Assembly: GCF_000002425.4 (NCBI RefSeq)
Contig: NC_037275.1
Location: 11,915,310-11,979,309 of the forward strand
DNA: 64,000 bases
Reading direction: 5' to 3'
Origin: Physcomitrium patens
Lineage: Eukaryota; Streptophyta; Bryopsida; Funariales; Funariaceae
Made by a program: the position numbers and the translations under genes. The notes under the pieces are model-generated. The model was not told where the DNA came from. It did not search any database and was given only the letters and a program-made list of their open reading frames with translations. This document shows positions 12,109 to 25,700 of this stretch, piece after piece. How positions within the stretch are numbered: position 1 is the stretch's first letter; every line of letters starts with the position of its first letter.

Positions 12109-15051
12109 ATGGCACGGACATGGAGCTCCTGGGTTTTGGTCACGACGCTAGTAGTGTTTGTGGGTAGTGTGATTGCGGAAGCGGCACCTTATGTGCGCCC
12201 ACCCCCTCGGAAGGCACTCTCGTTGTGGGGCGGTTGTGCGAAGGACTCGGAAAATTTACAGGTGAATTTGGGGTCATGATGTAAAGTCTTTTTTCTTTTT
12301 TCTTTTTTTCTTTTTTTCTCTAAACCCTCTGTTGCTAAAATACTCATTCTCTTTTCATCAGCTTCCACCTCAAATCTTTCATCGTGATATTGTGCACAAT
12401 TACGAAGTGTCACCTTCTTGATCTTGTGTTTGTAATGATGATATAAGCTGTTTCTCCTGCTTTTCGAGTAGACAATGATGGTGATAGGCTTATTTAGGAG
12501 TGATAAAAGTTTATTAACACCACTTTGTAGATTTCTTTGCAGCTAAATGATAGGGTAATTTGAATCAGTGAATAGAGCATTAAGCAGTTAACATCTACGT
12601 GGTCACCTTGCAATATAGGATTGTAGAGAATTGTTTAGAGCAATATCATAGGGGTTTGAGCTTCAGTTGTGTCCAGCATAGGCTATTGAGATAACACTGA
12701 GAATGTTCACTAACACACACGTACACACACTTTCGTTTGTTATTTGTTTTTGAATTTCATGTAAAGAGAGAATTTTGAATTTCATGTAAAGAGAGAATTT
12801 TGAACATGACTTCATCTGCTATTGAGGTTGTGCATGAGAACCAATCGAATGCAGTTATTAACAACTATTCATTCATTCACGGGACTAAAACTTAGCATGT
12901 TGTTTTGGGTGTATGCAAGGTGCATGTGTCATTAGCGGGGGCAAAGCACATGAGAGTATCATGGATGAGTCCTGCAAATGGTAAAAACAAGACACCAGTG
13001 GTACAGTATGGGTTAACGTCAGGGAACTATACCTCTACGGCTATTGGAACGTCAGAGAGTTACTCTTTCTTTCTATACACGTCTGGGTTGATGAATCACG
13101 TTGTGATTGGTCCTCTAGAAGACAGCACAATCTATTACTATAAATGTGGAGGTGCAGGGAAAGAATACAAGTTCAAGACCCCTCCACCTGTAGGGCGGAA
13201 TGTTCCCATCAAGTTTGCAGCTGTTGGTAAGTGTTTCATATTTACGCTTCATATATCTTACTCTACATCAATGCATATGATATGCGAGGAGGATAAGTAA
13301 ACGATCGACAGGAACTTACTGTAGTGGAGTTTGCCTTATCCTTTTCATGCTTGTGTTATTTCGTAGTAACCGCAAGTGTAAGTAAATTGCATTTACACTC
13401 TTTTTGTGATCTGATGTTTCAAACACTTTGGAACAAATCATTAGGATATGACTTCTTTCGTTTATTTGTGAATTTATCTATGCAGGGGACTTGGGTCAAA
13501 CTGAATGGACGAAATCTACACTGAGTCACATAAACAACTCTAATTATGATGTCCTGCTATTTGCTGGAGATTTATCGTACGCGGATTACTACCAGCCATA
13601 TTGGGACTCATTTGGCGAGCTTGTTGAACCTTATGCTAGTGCTAGACCTTGGATGGTGACAGAAGGGAATCATGACGTTGAGTCTGTTCCGATTCTTGTT
13701 GAATCTTTCCGTGCTTACAATACCAGGTGGCAGATGCCTCACAATGAGAGCGGATCAGATTCTAATCTGTTTTACTCCTTTGAAGTTGCTGGGGTTCATG
13801 TGATCATGCTGGGCTCATACACAGACTACGATCCAAAATCTGCTCAATTCAAGTGGCTACAAGTATTGGAGTTTATACCTGTCTCTGTGGATGTTTTTTC
13901 TTTTAATTATGTTCGATCTTGTTGCGTTCTTTACGTTGCCATCGTCTCCGTGTTTTTCGCTTAGAGCACGATTTTGCAAATTTCAGGCAGATCTTAAGAA
14001 GGTGGACAGAAGCAGGACGCCATGGCTTATTGTTGTTCTACATGCTCCGTGGTACAACACAAACCATGCTCATCAGCATAATGGAGATGCCATGAAGAAG
14101 GCACTGGAACAAGTGCTTTATGAGGCTCATGTGGACATCCTTGTTGCGGGTCATGTTCATGCCTACGAGCGCACGGTAAGCATGCTTGCATTGGAATTTT
14201 TTCTTTCATGTGTCACGTCCATTGTCAATGTCGGATGGCACATGCATAGGTGTCTTTGTTGACTTTAGAGCACGCAGGTATTTTCAAAGTTGAGAAGGTG
14301 TCAATTATTCGGACTTAATTGCATGCTCAAATTAAAATATGAAGTGTTAGTGCTGGGTTCTTTTACCTCTATTTTTGTTACTGGCTACCTCTGATGAGCT
14401 TTTTTTGCCGGGCTTGGTTTGTTGCTCTATACTGACTACACTACCCGGCTGTAAATTGTGGAAACCAGACACGGGTCTACGCGAACAACGTGGATCCCTG
14501 CGGGATTATGCACATTACCGTAGGTGATGGAGGCAATCGAGAAGGTCTAGCTAGAAAGTTCGTCTCTTACCCTCAAAAGCTGAGACTTTTAGCCACTGTT
14601 TTATAGATTAGGGTGGTGATTCCTGCTTGTGACTGACCTTTTACCATTGCAACATAGCCAGGATCTGCCTGTTAGTTTGTGCTATTAGATTAATCAAACA
14701 CTGCTTTTGGGATATGAACATTGAGGTCGTTGTTGTGAAAAACAATTTCTTGAGTAAGAACTTGGTATTGGTTTTGAAGCTTTCTTGCGGATTATGTACA
14801 GGTTCTATGCAAACTCACCAGACTGGTCTGTATTCCGAGAGTCAAGTTTTGGACATGCGGAGCTCGACATTGTGAATGCTACTCATGCACATTGGACTTG
14901 GCACCGCAATGACGACGATGAAGCTGTACTTGCTGACGAATTTTGGATATCAAGCCTCAGTGCTGGTCATTCAGAATGCTCCTTCCAAGAACCTAGTACC
15001 AGGAGGATTTTAAAACCTGGTTCGCCACGTTTAGGGAAAGTTATATATTAG
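12109..15051 (+). CDS. Purple acid phosphatase (metallophosphoesterase), secreted
   Basis: Six exons give a complete frame of 454 residues: 12109-12261, 12920-13226, 13486-13862, 13987-14175, 14469-14557 and 14802-15051. All splice phases agree. The donor of exon 5 (AA/GTTCGT) is weak, but the phase demands it. The start [11 protein letters not shown] gives a signal peptide (hydrophobic core about residues 8-20); an in-frame upstream ATG at 12064 would spoil it. An N-terminal fibronectin-like domain is followed by the catalytic domain with all five metal blocks: GDLG (about 154), GDLSYAD (181), GNHD (214), VVLHAPWY (295) and GHVHAYER (334). These supply the seven ligands of the binuclear Fe-metal centre. 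The family hydrolyses phosphomonoesters outside the cell or in the vacuole, often in phosphate scavenging. The length fits plant high-molecular-weight PAPs. Confidence 0.95.
12751..12800. repeat. 25-bp tandem duplication in phosphatase intron 1
   Basis: The unit TGAATTTCATGTAAAGAGAG plus AATTT occurs twice back to back with no mismatch visible. It lies within intron 1, about 120 bp before exon 2. Recent slippage or duplication; no function inferred. Confidence 0.85.
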
Positions 15052-16380
15052 TCTGTTTGACCAACATTAGCTTTGTATATATTTACCACTTCACGGTTAT
15101 CATTCCTGATTAGATTATCTAAAGGAATGTAGCGTTTGTAGGACTGAGACCATTCCGGATTGAAATTGCAAAGATGAATCGTCAGCCAAGTGAATCATCT
15201 TAATTCTGTTATTACAAGACAAGACTAATACTCATGTTCCATTATGTGGAATATATTGTGATCATTATGGTCCTTTTTTGAAGTGCGGTCTTTGGGACTT
15301 ATAACGTAATATGTTGAATAAGTAGGTGTTTTGATTCTAACCACTCCACAAAGTGGGCTGTCAAGCTTGTCAAGCTATAGAGTCTGTTTTCTTCTTGCAT
15401 CTTTTGTCCTCTTTCTTCCTCTGCAGGAGTGGTGAAGCAGATTGGCATTTAAATAAAATCATGTGAACCCATTGATTAGCAATGATTTAATTTTAAGGTT
15501 TTTCTACTCTCAAGATGCTCACAGGTTTCCGAATCCTACACGGAATCTGTACGCACTAGTCGTCTACATATTATCTTATTTCTTGTATTATGGGATATTT
15601 GCACATGATGTTGAGAACACATTGCATGTAAAAACACATGTGCAAGAAATGAAAGATACTGTGTTTCTGCGATCTACGCAGATTTAGGGTTTCGAGTTTA
15701 GGATTTACATTGCCCATGAGCGGTATATATAATTGGTTCAGTTCTTGTCAAGAGGCAAGGATGTCAACCTACATGAGTTTATGGCCTAAGAATAATGTCT
15801 ATTTTAGGAAATACTATTAATTAAACAAAAAATATTAGTTAAGAGGTATAAATTATGTAGGATACTATTGTATATACACACATTAATCTTTATACATTTT
15901 TAGAGAATTGTTAAAATGACCCAAGCATTTATTATCCATCCTAACCATCATCAAAAAAAAATCCACTACTAGATTTGTGTTAGTTAAAAATCAATAAAAA
16001 AATGATTGGATCCACAACCAATGATGATGGGTGGGTTGATTTAGTAAATTCATTGATCAATTTGACAATTTCTTTTTTTATATATGTGTATGAATATATA
16101 TATATATATATATATATGTTATCAATATTTTTATAATATAGAAAAAACCATAATGTCTATTCTATAATCATACATAGGGTTTTCAATATAAAAATATCAA
16201 ACCCCACATTTCATTGTTAAAGCTCTAAATTGAATATTTCATGAAAACAAGTTTGATGAAAGACAAGTTGCAAATAAAATGTAAGATTCAGCGCAGAGTA
16301 ATAGAAACATCATCCAAATGACCGAAATCATCCATTAGGGTTTCATCAATTAGGATTTCATCCATTCTACAATTGGTAGT
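15052..16380. other. 3' flank of phosphatase gene and AT-rich intergenic DNA
   Basis: Likely 3' UTR for the first few hundred bases, then AT-rich sequence with a TA microsatellite at about 16095-16117. AGGGTTT words occur at about 16177 and 16337. No gene seen. Confidence 0.4.
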
Positions 16381-17100
16381 TAGAAAAAGAGAAGTGAATA
16401 TTTGCTCGCGCTCAGGAGATCGTTTGTAAGGGTTTTGTCTTCATTGCGAGTAAAATTCTGGCACTGCGACGCGAGAAGACCCCACCGCAACGGCACACGA
16501 CGACGACGTCGCCGCAACGCTGCCTTGCTTATCGAACCCTTTTTTCTGCGAGTCAGAATCCATTGCTGCAAGAGAAAGGACATGGCTTGACGATTGCTAC
16601 CTCTCGCATCGCAGCCAAGCTGTGTTGAAGCTGAGCGTGCGATAGTCAAATGCAGAATCAACGGCAGCTCTTGGGGCCTGATCGAGGGACTGGCGGCCCC
16701 GCGAAGCATCAGTGACATCGCGATATCGATCTGTAACGTACACAAGCCACGTTTTCTGTCGCTGTGAGCTGGATAGCGAGATCGAGACATTCTGCAATGA
16801 GTTGCTGCAGGTCCAAACCATCGCAAACCCGTGACGAGCATCGCCGCATAGCCGGCGCTGATCAGACATCCCTCCTGATCGCCACGAGACTTCTCAGGTC
16901 CAGGTCACTGGATTTCCTTCTCCCTGCAGGTCGGGTTCACGTGCGATTGACTTCGAACAACGCGACTGGAGCATCGCTGCAGCGTCGCGTCGGACAGCAC
17001 TCCGGTCCGAGTGAGTACATTTTGTATGTTCCCGTCAGGCTGGGCCGATCGGTCGTTCGATCACACGCTTACACGGTGGTGGTCATAACCACGAAGGCTT
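16381..17100. other. GC-rich island without a recognisable gene
   Basis: About 700 bp of markedly higher GC, rich in CG dinucleotides (runs such as CGACGACGTCGCCGC near 16500). ORFs of 153, 90 and 203 codons overlap on both strands, but none has a recognisable domain. Their Arg/Ser-rich composition is that of CG-rich DNA read at random. It could be a promoter, a noncoding transcript or a relic exon cluster. I assign no product. Confidence 0.35.
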
Positions 17101-19181
17101 TCTCAGACGCAAGGCGCTACAGTCAGTCCGACGTCACGAAACACATGTTTCACATACACAAGGCTAGCATCGGCACCCACACAGTCATCATGCTCATGAT
17201 AATAACAATAACAATGGTTATACACTTGATATACAGGCTTTTCGACCGAGTAGAAGGTCTTTGTAATGGTAGATGTGGAATGTTTATAGTTTATAAACTC
17301 GGTTGTATCGAAATGGAAAAGAAACATGCATTGAACATGAGCGATTTTAGATTCTCTGTTAAATTTTCTTACTAATTAAAGTAGGTCGCGTGCAGACCTT
17401 CAGATGAACAATGAATATTTGTTTGTGATCCAGATGTATACTGAGTTTTGAAACTCGCGCACTAATTGTTTCAATAGGTTTATGGTATAAGTAAGAATTT
17501 ACTGGGTACGATTGCCAAATCACTATTATACATTTTGAGTTGTTTCTGTATTTTTGTTTTCCTTACTTCAGAATTTTCACGTAAAAATGATTTACAATTT
17601 ACTTTGAAAATTAAACTTGATTCTTGAACTTTATGTTATGAAGCTTGAACAATAAATAGCGTAAGAAAATATCTACTAAGAGGTACTCGAAGTTTTGAAA
17701 GCAAACTGTTTTCATCTTTTTATCTTGCATTTTTTATAACATGATTAACAGCAAACAATATTTGCCATCAACACAAAATGAATGCAACAAAAAAAATTAG
17801 AAAAAATAAATAAATAAATAAATATATTTCAATGGTTATCACAACATTCTATGGTGATTGGACAATTTAACAATAAACTAGTTTTCGTAGAAGAACGACC
17901 TCTGAATTTTAAAATATATATATAGAAAAAATCTCACAACATTGAATGGCTTCACATGTATGAATCATATCCATGCTCTCCATATCAGCCACGGAGGTGA
18001 AGAATATGTGACAGTTCGTGTTACAAGACTCGTGTAACAGATGCATTGTCTAGCCTTGTCAAGGTCCACGTCTAGGCAATATTCCGCTTAATTCTTTCCT
18101 CCAAATCTAGAATCTCACGATGCCGCAATTTGTGAGCATCTATCATTACTCTTACGTTGGGATCAATGATAATATACTTCAGTCACGATGAATTCGGTGT
18201 CCAAAGAGTGAGTTACAGCGATCGGATCAGATCAGTGATCTGAGGCGACGATCGCTAGACAGCGGGACTCGGCTGAGATCAGAATGATCGCGGCTCTTCC
18301 TGTGCTGTTCACCGAATTGCTGCACGGCGGTGTAAAGGGATCAACGCGAAGGGACCTTCAGGCTAGGGACCATCTCTGCACTTGGACCTTTCCTGATTTT
18401 AACTTGCCACTGTGGGTTTCGGGGGAATCAAACATGAGGAATGGCGTGCGTCAACAGTGTGGTTCAATGGGGGAGTAGCTCTGAAGATTGCTCCAGGTTG
18501 GGGATTTATACCGTCAGAACTGCAGTCTGGGATCACTGCAGTTCACCAATCTGGGAGCTCAGAATCTGGAACTGAAGTGGTTCTATCCGTAACTTGCGAC
18601 GTGCCATCTGAATATTTGGTGTTTCTTTTTTCTGAATGATCAGCCGCGCTTAGGGGTGCTGACGAATTGGTAATGTGTCGACTATTATATTCAGCACTGT
18701 ATTTTCCTTGCTGTTGCCTACTGCGAGTAGTGAAGGATCTTGAAAAGCCTATTCTAGCTTTAAATTCAGGCGGAGAGCGCTCGTGGAAGTCCCATTCAAG
18801 ACAGAGGTTCGGAAAGCCAAGTGGCTCAGGGCTGAAAATCGACGACGTTGGAGCTGTATTAGAATAGTTGTAGTTTCTTCGAGTCCTCGCAAGGGCTTTG
18901 GAGATATGTTGTTCGTGTAAATTTGAGATTATTGGACCTAGTTCACATGATTTCAGCTGAAACTGAAATCCGCAGTTAAATCCTCAGTAGGCATGTCGCT
19001 TTCCGGGAAGGATGTATAAGCGGACGGTCGATGATCTTGGATCGTCTGCGATAGTGCGGGATTCTCAGGTTACCTCGGAAGGATCAATAGACTGGAATGA
19101 ATCAGGTGCCCGCTGACGCTGTGCACTTCGGCGGCAAGTCAAGGTATATAATTAGTTCAACAATATCAGGTTGCAGTAGCT
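17101..19181. other. Intergenic DNA and presumed upstream region of the GDU-like gene
   Basis: AT-rich until about 18000, then higher GC from about 18180 to 19180, which is the likely promoter and 5' leader of the small membrane-protein gene at 19182. A cluster of GATC-containing words lies around 18217-18290. Short ORFs at 18284-18867 have no recognisable content. Confidence 0.35.
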
Positions 19182-19628
19182 ATGGCAGATCCGAAGCCTT
19201 GTGGCAAGAAGTGCTTGGAATTCACAGTGTCCAAATGGGTATCAAAAGTCGCGCCGTTGACATCAGGACAACCAGCTGGGTCGATGAATAATACTCTAAG
19301 TGTAACAAATCAGAAAACGCTCTCCGCAACAGTTGTGTTCATTGTCTTCGCGTTTGCGAGCCTTTTCATAATTTTTCTCTGTGGATTTTTACTGCAACGG
19401 AACCGGCTGCGCAACCAGAGATCGGATACGACAAATGTAGTCGTGGTCCAGCCTAAAAGAGAAGAGCAAGAGCAGGAGGCACTCAACGAGGAAGGAAAAT
19501 GGGGCGCCGGCTCGGTGGAACTTGTGGTGATGGCTGGCGAGAAAACCCCGACTTTTCTTGCTCACCATAGCCTTTCGCCATCGACCACTGCCATACAACA
19601 TCCTCCTCGCAATCTTTCCACTCTGTAG
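19182..19628 (+). CDS. GLUTAMINE DUMPER-like single-pass membrane protein
   Basis: Intronless, 148 residues, starting MADPKPCGKK. One clear transmembrane segment occupies about residues 49-72 (SATVVFIVFAFASLFIIFLC). A basic stop-transfer stretch RNRLRNQR follows, then a glutamate-rich linker. The key block is VELVVMAGEKTPTFLA at about 113-127. This corresponds to the VIMAG box of the GDU family, including the following PTFLA. GDU proteins promote amino-acid export, and the VIMAG box contacts the LOG2 ubiquitin ligase (established in Arabidopsis). The rest of the protein is not conserved in the family, so the call rests on topology plus this box. An in-frame ATG further in (residue 35) is less likely. 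Confidence 0.65.
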   Translation: MADPKPCGKKCLEFTVSKWVSKVAPLTSGQPAGSMNNTLSVTNQKTLSATVVFIVFAFASLFIIFLCGFLLQRNRLRNQRSDTTNVVVVQPKREEQEQEALNEEGKWGAGSVELVVMAGEKTPTFLAHHSLSPSTTAIQHPPRNLSTL

Positions 19629-20222
19629 TGTCTACGGACTCTCTTTCCTACCAATTCTGTTTTCTACCTCTCGATCACCTTTCTTGTGTGCATACACTCA
19701 CCCCGTCCACCCCAAGTCACACAAGCTCGCTGGAGCACTTCGAAGTAATTTTTTGGTGTGTTAAGAGAGGGAGAGATCGAGAGAGTTTTAGCTTCTTATC
19801 AAACTCAGGCTGTATAAATCAATCCATCCCTAGAGGAACAGAATTCGAGCTCCTTTATAAGGATGCAACTTCAGCATCGAAGCCACTGATGAAGTATTGA
19901 AGACATGGAACCCCTCTTGAAGAATGACACTTATGAACAATCCAATGCACGCAGAGCTTGAAAGAAGTGGTTGTCCACACGGATCGTTCCTTGCAGTCGT
20001 TGAGGAAAGTTTTGGATCACTCGTAGGCAATTATTTCAATAGAATTCAGCACTAAAGTGGCATCGGGCAGGTCGCACATTTCGACTAGTTTTTACAACCT
20101 GATATGTCGATGAATTGATGTGGATTGATCATAGCTTATTGGGCTATAGCGGAGGAGTGACTTTATGAAATCTTATTACATAAATTAATGCACCAAAATG
20201 ATATATTTATATTTTATCTATG

Positions 20223-20254
<32 letters not shown>

Positions 20255-22749
20255 TACACTCAGCTTGTAGTTGTTAGCATGCTGAAAACAGACAAATTAC
20301 CAGTTTTTGAAGTGCACAAAAACTCTTACATGCAGTACTTGGTAGTAGCTTTTGAATTGTTTTTTTGGTAAAGACACGCATTTGGTTTGTGCCTTTGGGT
20401 ACCAGTTTGGTAAGAATATTTGTCCACATTTTTGAGGTTGTTATGTGTTTAAAATGATTTTTTTCTTTTTTTTTCTTTTTGTTGTTGAAACATTGTTGAA
20501 AAAATATTGTTATGGTAAAGTGGTCATAAATTTATATAGTTATTTATTTATTTATTTATTTGAAAGAAAAATAATGATAAATAGTTATAGGTTCTAACTA
20601 TGGCCACAAACATTGTTACTCAAATCACATGTTGAATTTGGCAAAATAATATATAACATTATTATAACAGTTTGTTTATCTATATTAACTTGTTTCTACA
20701 TTATATTGTGCAATTTTAATTTTGTAACTCTAAATTGAAATTTATTACAAAGCCAAGTCATTTCTATCTAAATGATGGAAGAAGCACCTAAAAATAATTA
20801 GCAGTGCAAAGATTATATAATCTCCAATTAACAACATAGGTTGTTAGAATACATGTATGCCTATGGCAATTGTAGAAGAAAAAAACTTTAAAGTCATGGC
20901 CCTAATTATTAATGTCTATTAGAGAATTCTTCCTCTTGCTAGTAGACATAGCTTTAAGATTTGACAATATCCAACTTATTTGCAAGCATAGCAAATCCTC
21001 CCTTTTTTCTTTTTTATTCTTTTGTAGTAGTTCCATGTACTTAAGTACATACAAATCTCAAAAAATAGAGAATGCCACACATGTAGAGTTCTTTGCTTGT
21101 GGTCTTCCTTTCATTCTTCAAAATTAGCACTCTAGCAATACTTGAGATTTTTTCTAAGTCAAATGGTGTAAATTCTTCACTATACTTTGTTGTTGATGAT
21201 TTGGGAGGTTGGCAAAGTTGTTGCATATGTCCTCTAATATAACCAGTAGTGCTACATTAAGTTTTTTGATTTGCTTAAAAAGTAATGAAACTTATTGAAT
21301 TAAGTGCCATTAATCCACAAAATTAGTCATTTCTAATCTTTGTTCTTTTTGCAATGAGATGTTATTACTTGTGCTTGTATAGTAGTCTCTATATGGTTAT
21401 AAAAGTATTACAATAAGGTTTTTTTTTCTAATACAAGTGTCCTTATGGCAACTTCCAAATTCTAATTAATTTAATATTTTATTTGATATTATTGGTCTAA
21501 TATACATAAAGGTTTTCAAGTAAAAGCTTAAAATTACTTACATACTTAATTTTTCTATTTATTACATATTATTTTAAATGTTAATTTGATTTTTTAAAGT
21601 ATATAAAATAAATAATTAATTAATTACATATTTCTTTAATTATATATTTTATTTTTTTAGTATTTTTTTAAATTATTATAATAGATTTTTGTAATAGTTG
21701 GTCATATTATTTTAGCAAGTAAGTTTTAAAGTTTCAATAATTTATATTTCCTTATATAAGCCATAAAGATACAAGTTTTTATTTCATAATTTATCATAAT
21801 TATATCTATTCATAATCAATGTGACATACACTTCTAATATTTTGCATTTAATAGAATAAATTGAAACAATATTTTAAAAAAACTTCTTTAATCCCATTTC
21901 TTTTGATTGTTGTCTTTTAATTAAAACTTTAGCATGAATAATTGTAATAAGCATTTAGTATAGAAACCACATGACTCTATCATTATAAAAAAACCATTAA
22001 AAATTAAAATATTTATGCATGTTAGAAGATTGGCAATGCCATATCCACTCATGTTGTCCCCACACAACTTCATATGAAAATATTCTGATCATATAGCATG
22101 TTTAATTCTTGACATTATTTTCTAGAATATCTATAAAAAAAAAAATCTTAACTCCATTTATGTTGTTTACCACTTCTCATTAAGTTGAGTCTAAATCCCT
22201 CGCCAACTTTAGCTCTTAAATCACCATTTCTAAAATAATCCAGTTTACACTTTCTCACAACCAATGAATGTTGTAAGGTTTGTAGCAATCTAGAATCATA
22301 AGCACTAGGCATGCATATTGGTAGCTGCACCTGAAAACTACCACGAAGGAGGTACTTTCCTGGGACGGTAAGTTTCGGCAAAACGAATGCATTCGAGTAG
22401 AGAGAACAACCAAACACATGCACTCAGGCGTGCTGTAGCAATAACAATCCCACAAACAATAGCAGCTTACACCTTCAACGTTATTCAAATTGATTTCTAC
22501 AATTCCAGTTGTGTGACATGAAACCTCAACTACAATACAATTACTGTCTCCGTATCTCCATTGAAGTCATCTAAATCACATGGAACTTCTAAATACGTTA
22601 ATACTGCTCAACAATCCTCACTAGCACATTGAAAAAAATAGGTTTCAAAATACCTGCTGAATTATTTCATTAAAAAGACTACAGTGCACAAGAAAATTTG
22701 GAACTCTACGTGAAGAGATAAAATTGTTCGCTTTACAAAAAAAAGAAAG
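19629..22749. other. Intergenic DNA, strongly AT-rich from about 20.15 kb
   Basis: The first few hundred bases are probably the 3' UTR of the GDU-like gene. A TA microsatellite occurs at about 20222-20248, followed by AT-rich sequence with scattered A/T runs. No gene, RNA or transposon domain could be supported here. Confidence 0.45.
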
Positions 22750-25700
22750 CTAAGCCTTACGAACTCCAGTTCTCAGCCAAGAAGATTTGAAAAGAAACTC
22801 CTGCAAGCAAGAAGAAAGAACTTCGTCAACAAACTGTCGTATGAAAACTAGAAGAAATATCATCACTTGAAAAAGATGACGCAAGGAAAATACAAGATTG
22901 ACAATAGTAAAATCCAAATTCTTAAGTTTCCGATGCGAAGGAACATGTACCAGATTCCAGTAGGTGCCGATTGGGCCGTCCTGCAAGCACAACCCATACC
23001 CCGGTAGTTGCTCTTAGTGCATATTAAGACAACCTACGGTTATCAGTGCAGAATGCTGGGTTCATCCAGAATATGAAGAACCGCGATTCGCAGCAGGTAT
23101 AACATCAGTATATTTAGATAATGCATAACATGTTATAATAAAATAGACCATTAAAAAAATAAAGGAAGGAAAAGAAAAAAAAAAAAAAAAAAAAAAAAAT
23201 ACCTTACTATCCCATTGTACGCGTCACTGATCTCAGACCGAGTTGGTTCATGGTCAAATGATGCTATGAGTTTGTAAACCTCAACACCACGGTCTAAATC
23301 AAACCTCCTGTAAATCTCATATGGTCCTGGATATGCCATCCTGCCAATCCCCCTCAATCCAAGTTATTTCACACGTCCTTGTTGCTGGTACTCACACTTT
23401 CATTATTGATTTGAGTGCTTGGTTATTACAAATATTATGAACTTCATATAAAAAATTCGCCAACAATACCTAAATGCACCGACAATTGGGTACTGGGTGC
23501 CTGACGTGTACATGAGGCGAAAATTGTAGCAAGTGAAAAAAGATTCGGCAAACTCCATCCTTTCCTGTCGTCCACCCACCTGCTCACTTCGAAGCCAAGA
23601 CTCCTATTAGCTACTAAATGAATCTATGTAAGCTCTACAACTAGAATTGCTTCATGTTCTAATACACGACCAACCACTCCGCAAATGCATTTGCTGCTAT
23701 TCCCACAGGTTAGAACACAAAGGAGGAAATTGAGAAATGGTAAGGATTATTTCTCACTTGCATAATTCCACCAGAGGCTGGAATATCCTGATACAAAAAT
23801 TTGCGAGAGGTTTTAGGAGCAAAATTACAAAAAGGAGTTTAAGCTACACTCAAAAAAATTCAAGTGTTACTGACGCCATACCTCACAACGGTATCTGCTC
23901 GCTTTATTACTCCAGAGGTGGGACTAATACCCATGGAAATGATGTTAACTTCTAGAATGAGTAGAGACTCTACATTTGCGGAAATCATGTTGGCAATTGA
24001 AAGAAGAAATCTATTCCAAATGACTGCTTGTGAGATGTGAGATAGCACACATAATACCTGATACACCAAACAGTTCAAAAATGCACATACCTTAAGTTTC
24101 GGATTGAGTATGATAACGGGTCTGTCACCTGCTGCCTCCACCATTGCTTTCAAATCCTGAATCCAAGCATAACCCACGACTCATGTAAGGTAAACGATCA
24201 TGCTGAAACCAAATTTCATTAAGATTCAGACAGCATAACTTGTGCTTCTAATTTGAATGGTTGTGATAGCAATATTAGCCTCCAAAGAATCATAAAAAGA
24301 ACCAAAAATATAATAATGTGGACCACCAGACTCATGATTGTGAGGATTAACTCTCAAGTTATGAAGGATACTAAACGCAAAACCAGAGACATCATGACTT
24401 ACATCAATAATACAATTTCCAACAGCATTTTGTGGTGCCATCAGGATGAACATGTCGTCATCATCGTAAACCTCTTTAGCACCTGTAAAATAATCAATAA
24501 TAACAGGAGATAAGAAAAAGAAGACACATAAAAATCAGAACAGAGCAGGGCATGAAAAATTACATGGAAAAGATTGAATGCTTCACATGGGGAGTGGGAA
24601 AGGGTAATTCAAACCTACAGCGCCGAATCTAATGAAGGTGTCCTTCTCGATATACTCGCCCCAGTCCATGCGCTCCAGCATTGGACGGGTACCTGAAAGT
24701 GCTAATGGCATACCTGAGAATATTCCTTCTCCCATGGGTCCTTGTACACAAACCTACATAAATAAATAAAACCCTATCAAAATGTTTCAAATGAAAATGT
24801 CGAATCCACATAAGTTGAAGTTTCTGCAGAAAGGACCAATAGCCCAGAAGAGCTCAAGTTTTAAGTGGACAGTCGGACTTCAATATGTAGAGAAATGGCC
24901 TAACAAACTGGTAAGCACTATAAGTCATAGCATCACATACTCTGACGCGTTTTCCATCATTCGCAAAAGTGAACGCAAGTTCTCGTATGAGTTCCAGCAA
25001 AGTCCCTATTCTGTACACATCCTGCACCACAGATAACGAACTTCGTCAGTAGGTTACCTTCAACGCATCGAAGAGAGCGCAAAGTTTTTCATCTGAATCA
25101 AAAGAATACTCAACAACTTGATTCATCATTCAAGTAAGCCCACTACAGAGTACGTCCAACCCCAGTGAAAACAAATCGCAGTCCATTTAATCAGTACAAA
25201 ATCCAGGTGGTACTAACAACGCTTTAAATATTGCAATTCGTGAGGACTTACCATTTCAGGATTTAGCTCGGGAATGGTAAGCAGGACCTGTTGACAACCA
25301 CCAGAATAACCTCATTGTCCAGGAAAGGTTACTGATTACTGATTACTCGCTGGGATACAATACCTTCTTGAGCGTTTGTTGATGCATACTATCTGCTGAA
25401 GGCGAAAAAATGGAATCCAGAACCAAGAAGATTCACAGATCTACAACAGCCCTACTTACGTCGCAATTATAGGATGTTAACCCCACATCGTAACTGGAAG
25501 TATTGAAAGGATGTACTAAAAGCGGTAAAATAATTGCAGCCTGACCAGAAAGATCCAGACCTTAAGTTTATGCTTTCCATCGTCAATAGCATTCTTAGCT
25601 GCCTGGCACGCGTCTTTGTAGAAGTACTGACGAATCTCTCTTGAATGTGGGCATGTGTTTAGTTTTGTCGGCACTCCTCTCCAACCAGAGACCTTCAAGG

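Noticed and set aside
16764..17375. 203-codon ORF on + as a gene
   Set aside because: No domain, no splice structure; Arg/Ser-rich first half follows from CG-rich composition, and other frames are equally open there.
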